From Oscillospiraceae bacterium (lineage in GTDB: Bacteria > Bacillota_A > Clostridia > Oscillospirales > Oscillospiraceae): a DNA stretch of 6,851 nt. Made by a program: the position numbers and the translations under genes. The stretch is taken from NCBI GenBank assembly GCA_015068055.1, contig SVLG01000081.1:1-6851 (forward strand). Reading direction: 5' to 3'. The notes beneath the pieces were generated by a model, which searched no databases, had not been told where the DNA came from, and saw only the letters and a program-made list of their open reading frames with translations. Numbering within the stretch: the stretch's first letter is position 1; every line of letters starts with the position of its first letter. This document shows, one piece after another, positions 6,279 through 6,851 of the stretch.

Positions 6279-6809
6279 TTATTCCGCGGCGGCTTCGGCG
6301 GTCTCGAGAGAGCCGCCCTTCTGTTCCAGGATCTGACCGAGAACGACGGCCAGGCTGGTGATGGGCGCGAGCATGGTGCCAAGGACCTTGCTGTAGAGAG
6401 CGTCCTTGGAGGGGAGCTGAGCGATTTCGGCAATGTCAGCCTCGGGCAGGACGGTGCCGTCCATGAAAGCGCCCTTGACCGCGAAGTTCTTGTTGAGCTT
6501 CTTGGCGAACTCGCTGAGGATACGGATGGGAGCGATGGGATCATCCGTAGTGGTGGCCAGAGCCGTGGAGCCGTTGAGTACAGATTCCAGACCGGTGAAG
6601 TTGGTGCCCTGCAGAGCGAAGCGGAGCAGAGTGTTCTTCACGACGGTGTACTCAATGCCGGCGGCGGTCAGCTCACGACGCAGCTGGGTATCGTCGGCCA
6701 CATTGATGCCCTCGTAGTTAACGATGACACCGCAGCTGGCCTCCTTAACGCGCTGAGACAGAGCCTCGACGATGGCCTGCTTTTCGCTGAGTACCTTTGC
6801 GTTAGGCAA
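6279..6809 (-). CDS. rplJ: 50S ribosomal protein uL10
   Basis: uL10 anchors the bL12 dimers and forms the base of the stalk on 23S rRNA. The 176 residues start MPNAKVLSEKQAIVEAL and carry the family core GVIVNYEGINVADDTQLRREL (27-47) and YTVVKNTLLRFAL (54-66), followed by VKGAFMDG (111-118) and the C-terminal L12-binding helix (about 150-165), ending in an Ala/Glu tail. I place the start at a TTG (6807-6809) because GGAGG (6818-6822) lies exactly 8 bases upstream and family members begin with this sequence. An upstream in-frame TTG at 6840-6842 would add 11 unconserved residues and put the SD inside the gene. It is the first gene of the visible block; rplK-rplA and the promoter, if present, lie beyond the window. 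Confidence 0.96.
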   Translation of the reverse strand: MPNAKVLSEKQAIVEALSQRVKEASCGVIVNYEGINVADDTQLRRELTAAGIEYTVVKNTLLRFALQGTNFTGLESVLNGSTALATTTDDPIAPIRILSEFAKKLNKNFAVKGAFMDGTVLPEADIAEIAQLPSKDALYSKVLGTMLAPITSLAVVLGQILEQKGGSLETAEAAAE

Positions 6810-6815
6810 TGATTT

Positions 6816-6822
6816 CACCTCC
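6816..6822 (-). promoter_or_regulatory. Ribosome binding site setting the TTG start of rplJ
   Basis: GGAGGTG on the minus strand, with GGAGG 8 bases from the TTG codon at 6807-6809. It decides between that start and the upstream in-frame TTG at 6840-6842. The remaining 29 bases to the window edge (6823-6851) are too short to judge whether an L10-binding leader is present. Confidence 0.8.
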
Positions 6823-6851
6823 GGGTGTTTTCTTGCGCCCAAAAGAAAATG

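Noticed and set aside
4816..6336. Long plus-strand open frame (506 codons) across rpsR, ssb, rpsF and rplL
   Set aside because: It lies opposite four certain genes and their intergenic spaces; its Gly/Leu/Val-rich product is the expected mirror of ribosomal-protein codons.
6823..6851. L10-binding leader upstream of rplJ
   Set aside because: Only about 29 bases upstream of the SD are in the window, too few to see the leader structure.
1..6851. CRISPR array, tRNA, rRNA, insertion sequence, phage or defence genes
   Set aside because: No spaced direct repeats, cloverleaf sequences, transposase-like proteins or defence domains were seen; all coding regions belong to metabolic, translation or replication families.

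Overview
The window looks like chromosomal DNA of a GC-rich Clostridia member, probably an Oscillospiraceae/Ruminococcaceae-type gut Firmicute. This placement is an inference. It rests on the GC-rich coding sequence, strong AGGAGG-type ribosome binding sites, a QueH-type rather than QueG-type epoxyqueuosine reductase, a compact ComEB-like dCMP deaminase, a Zn-binding ('C+') form of bS18 and an SSB ending in DGDLPF. No rRNA, tRNA, CRISPR, insertion sequence or phage gene was seen, and coding density is very high.

Layout from left to right: (1) positions 1-588, minus strand, most of queH, running off the left edge. (2) A ~100-bp divergent intergenic region with two overlapping promoter-like signals. 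(3) Positions 690-1169, plus strand, a dCMP/cytidine deaminase family gene, the only plus-strand gene. (4) A perfect inverted repeat at 1182-1220 that can terminate transcription from both sides. (5) Positions 4612 down to 1221, minus strand, a tight three-gene pentose operon: xylose-isomerase-like TIM-barrel protein, FGGY carbohydrate kinase, L-ribulose-5-phosphate 4-epimerase (AraD family). It has its own extended -10 promoter. (6) A rho-independent terminator at 4698-4733. (7) Positions 6809 down to 4747, minus strand, translation and replication genes in the order rplJ-rplL-rpsF-ssb-rpsR, closed by that terminator.

The pentose operon should feed a ketopentose into the pentose phosphate pathway: the kinase makes a ketopentose 5-phosphate and AraD epimerises L-ribulose 5-phosphate to D-xylulose 5-phosphate. 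The role of the TIM-barrel protein is the main open question. It could be a non-AraA isomerase supplying the kinase substrate, or a 3-epimerase acting on L-xylulose 5-phosphate as UlaE/SgbU do. No araA, transporter or sugar regulator is visible here.

The ribosomal block is unusual in that rpsF-ssb-rpsR directly follows rplJ-rplL, where rpoB-rpoC is the usual neighbour in bacteria. A short leader before rpsF holds two hairpins, one carrying an anti-Shine-Dalgarno sequence, so rpsF may be controlled separately. Otherwise most genes here are well-known housekeeping families. I see no clear sign of a wholly new system; the TIM-barrel/kinase/epimerase cassette is the best candidate for new biochemistry.
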